Below, piece after piece: positions 63,393-64,000 of a stretch of 64,000 nucleotides of DNA; positions within the stretch are counted from its first letter, which is position 1; each line of letters begins with the position of its first letter. The DNA lies in NCBI GenBank assembly GCA_037176725.1, contig JAZBRS010000044.1, positions 2,852,001-2,916,000 of the forward strand, in the 5' to 3' direction. The notes beneath the pieces were generated by a model that was not told the origin of the DNA, did not search any database, and saw only the letters and a program-made list of their open reading frames with translations. This DNA is from Posidonia oceanica. Its lineage: Eukaryota > Streptophyta > Magnoliopsida > Alismatales > Posidoniaceae. A program made the position numbers and the translations under genes.

Positions 63393-64000
63393 CTGAAGCA
63401 AGAGATTGAATTCAATCCCCCAAACAGGTGAGCCAAACATCCACCCATCACAAGCCAAGCAAGAAAACTCATTCACCAACACATCCAAAACATGCAAACG
63501 ACAAAACCATCTCAACTAAGCATGCAGAAAGGATCGTAAAGGGTGTGTACCTTTCACCAAGGAGCAACCACCCAATTGCTGACCTCCACGGCGATCCAAC
63601 GCTCCAAGCCAGCTCCCAACCATGCCTCAAGCATCCTCCGATCATCCACCAGCTCGCCGCAACCCCTGCAATGGTAAAAACCCAGGAGTTGGAGGTGCAA
63701 CCAAGAAGGAGGAGAAGAAGAGAGGAGGAAAAGGATGCTAAGGTCAAACCTCACCTCTTTCCCAAGCTCCCAAGCACCTCGGAGCCCACTGGAGCACATC
63801 CACGCCAGCCACGGAAGGAGAGGAGCAAGGAGGGAAGGAGGAAAACCCCGGGAAAGCCACTGGTGTCCTACTGATATAGGTAGCTACAACTCATAGTGTT
63901 AAACACCACCGTCTGCACGTTTAACATAGAACGTAGGCATGTACGCATTCAACACTGAAAGTTGCAAGTGTTAAACGTAGGCTTCTTAGCGTACAACATA

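Larger units (their letters stand above)
61184..64000 (+). mobile_element. Element D: probable LTR (start) of another LTR retrotransposon, runs off the window
   Basis: Sequence changes abruptly inside the CACTA relic at TGTAACGATCCGCC, a typical start for plant Ty3/gypsy LTRs. The 2.8 kb that follow have no supported gene, moderate GC content and stem-loop modules of the GTTnnACGC family near 63151, 63359 and 63897. Open frames near 63428-63874 are Lys/Arg/Pro-rich and look like chance. Orientation, length and family are not certain because no second copy or coding region is visible. Confidence 0.5.

Noticed and set aside
61305..63874. Several 60-148-residue open frames in element D
   Set aside because: None shows a domain. 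They overlap on both strands and the longest (63428-63874) is Lys/Arg/Pro-rich low complexity.

Overview
This window looks like repeat-rich DNA from the nuclear genome of a flowering plant, probably a species with a large genome. It holds Ty3/gypsy elements of the Tat lineage, recognisable by a second plant-type RNase H between RT/RNase H and integrase. It also holds a plant L1-type LINE, hAT and CACTA relics, a Ulp1-type protease relic, and two proteins related to the plant mobile domain / DUF7745 families, which are known almost only from plants. I see no host gene I would trust as intact. Nearly all the sequence is transposable elements nested in one another.

The left two thirds is a nest of three LTR elements. 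Element A (+ strand) starts with an LTR at 1642-4243, followed by a primer-binding site and a tandem array. Element B (minus strand, 4634-50346, 5-bp target duplication GCTCT) sits inside that array. Element C (+ strand, 17484-43383, target duplication ATTCC) sits inside B, between B's protease and polymerase regions. With C removed, B is about 19.8 kb. On the minus strand it reads LTR, leader, gag, two successive protease-like domains, RT, RNase H, plant RNase H, integrase, a long 3' region and LTR. Its 3' region carries two intron-containing genes on the opposite strand (a coiled-coil protein and a plant-mobile-domain protein) and several tandem arrays. C has a 6.0-kb 5' LTR and a 3' LTR that has lost 1,958 bp internally. 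It carries gag, protease, RT, RNase H, plant RNase H, integrase, a sense-strand DUF7745-like ORF and a 3' untranslated region made of tandem arrays.

The right third (about 52.3-64.0 kb) is a pile-up of older pieces: a hAT transposase with stops, an L1 LINE on the minus strand, a clean 800-bp non-autonomous hAT element with an 8-bp target duplication, a CACTA transposase fragment, and the start of another probable LTR element (D) that runs off the window. All coding regions carry premature stops. Many of these fit C-to-T changes (CAG to TAG, CGA to TGA, TGG to TGA), as expected for long-methylated silenced DNA.

The most unusual signal is structural. Almost every tandem array here is built from short inverted repeats. 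In C's 3' region 46 units share the order of arms expected for an H-type RNA pseudoknot, and one stem shows matched changes in both arms. Separately, a family of paired stem-loops with GTTnnACGC / GCGTnnAAC arms is scattered through A, B and D but not C. Several of these pairs lie about 65-115 bp upstream of a TATA box.
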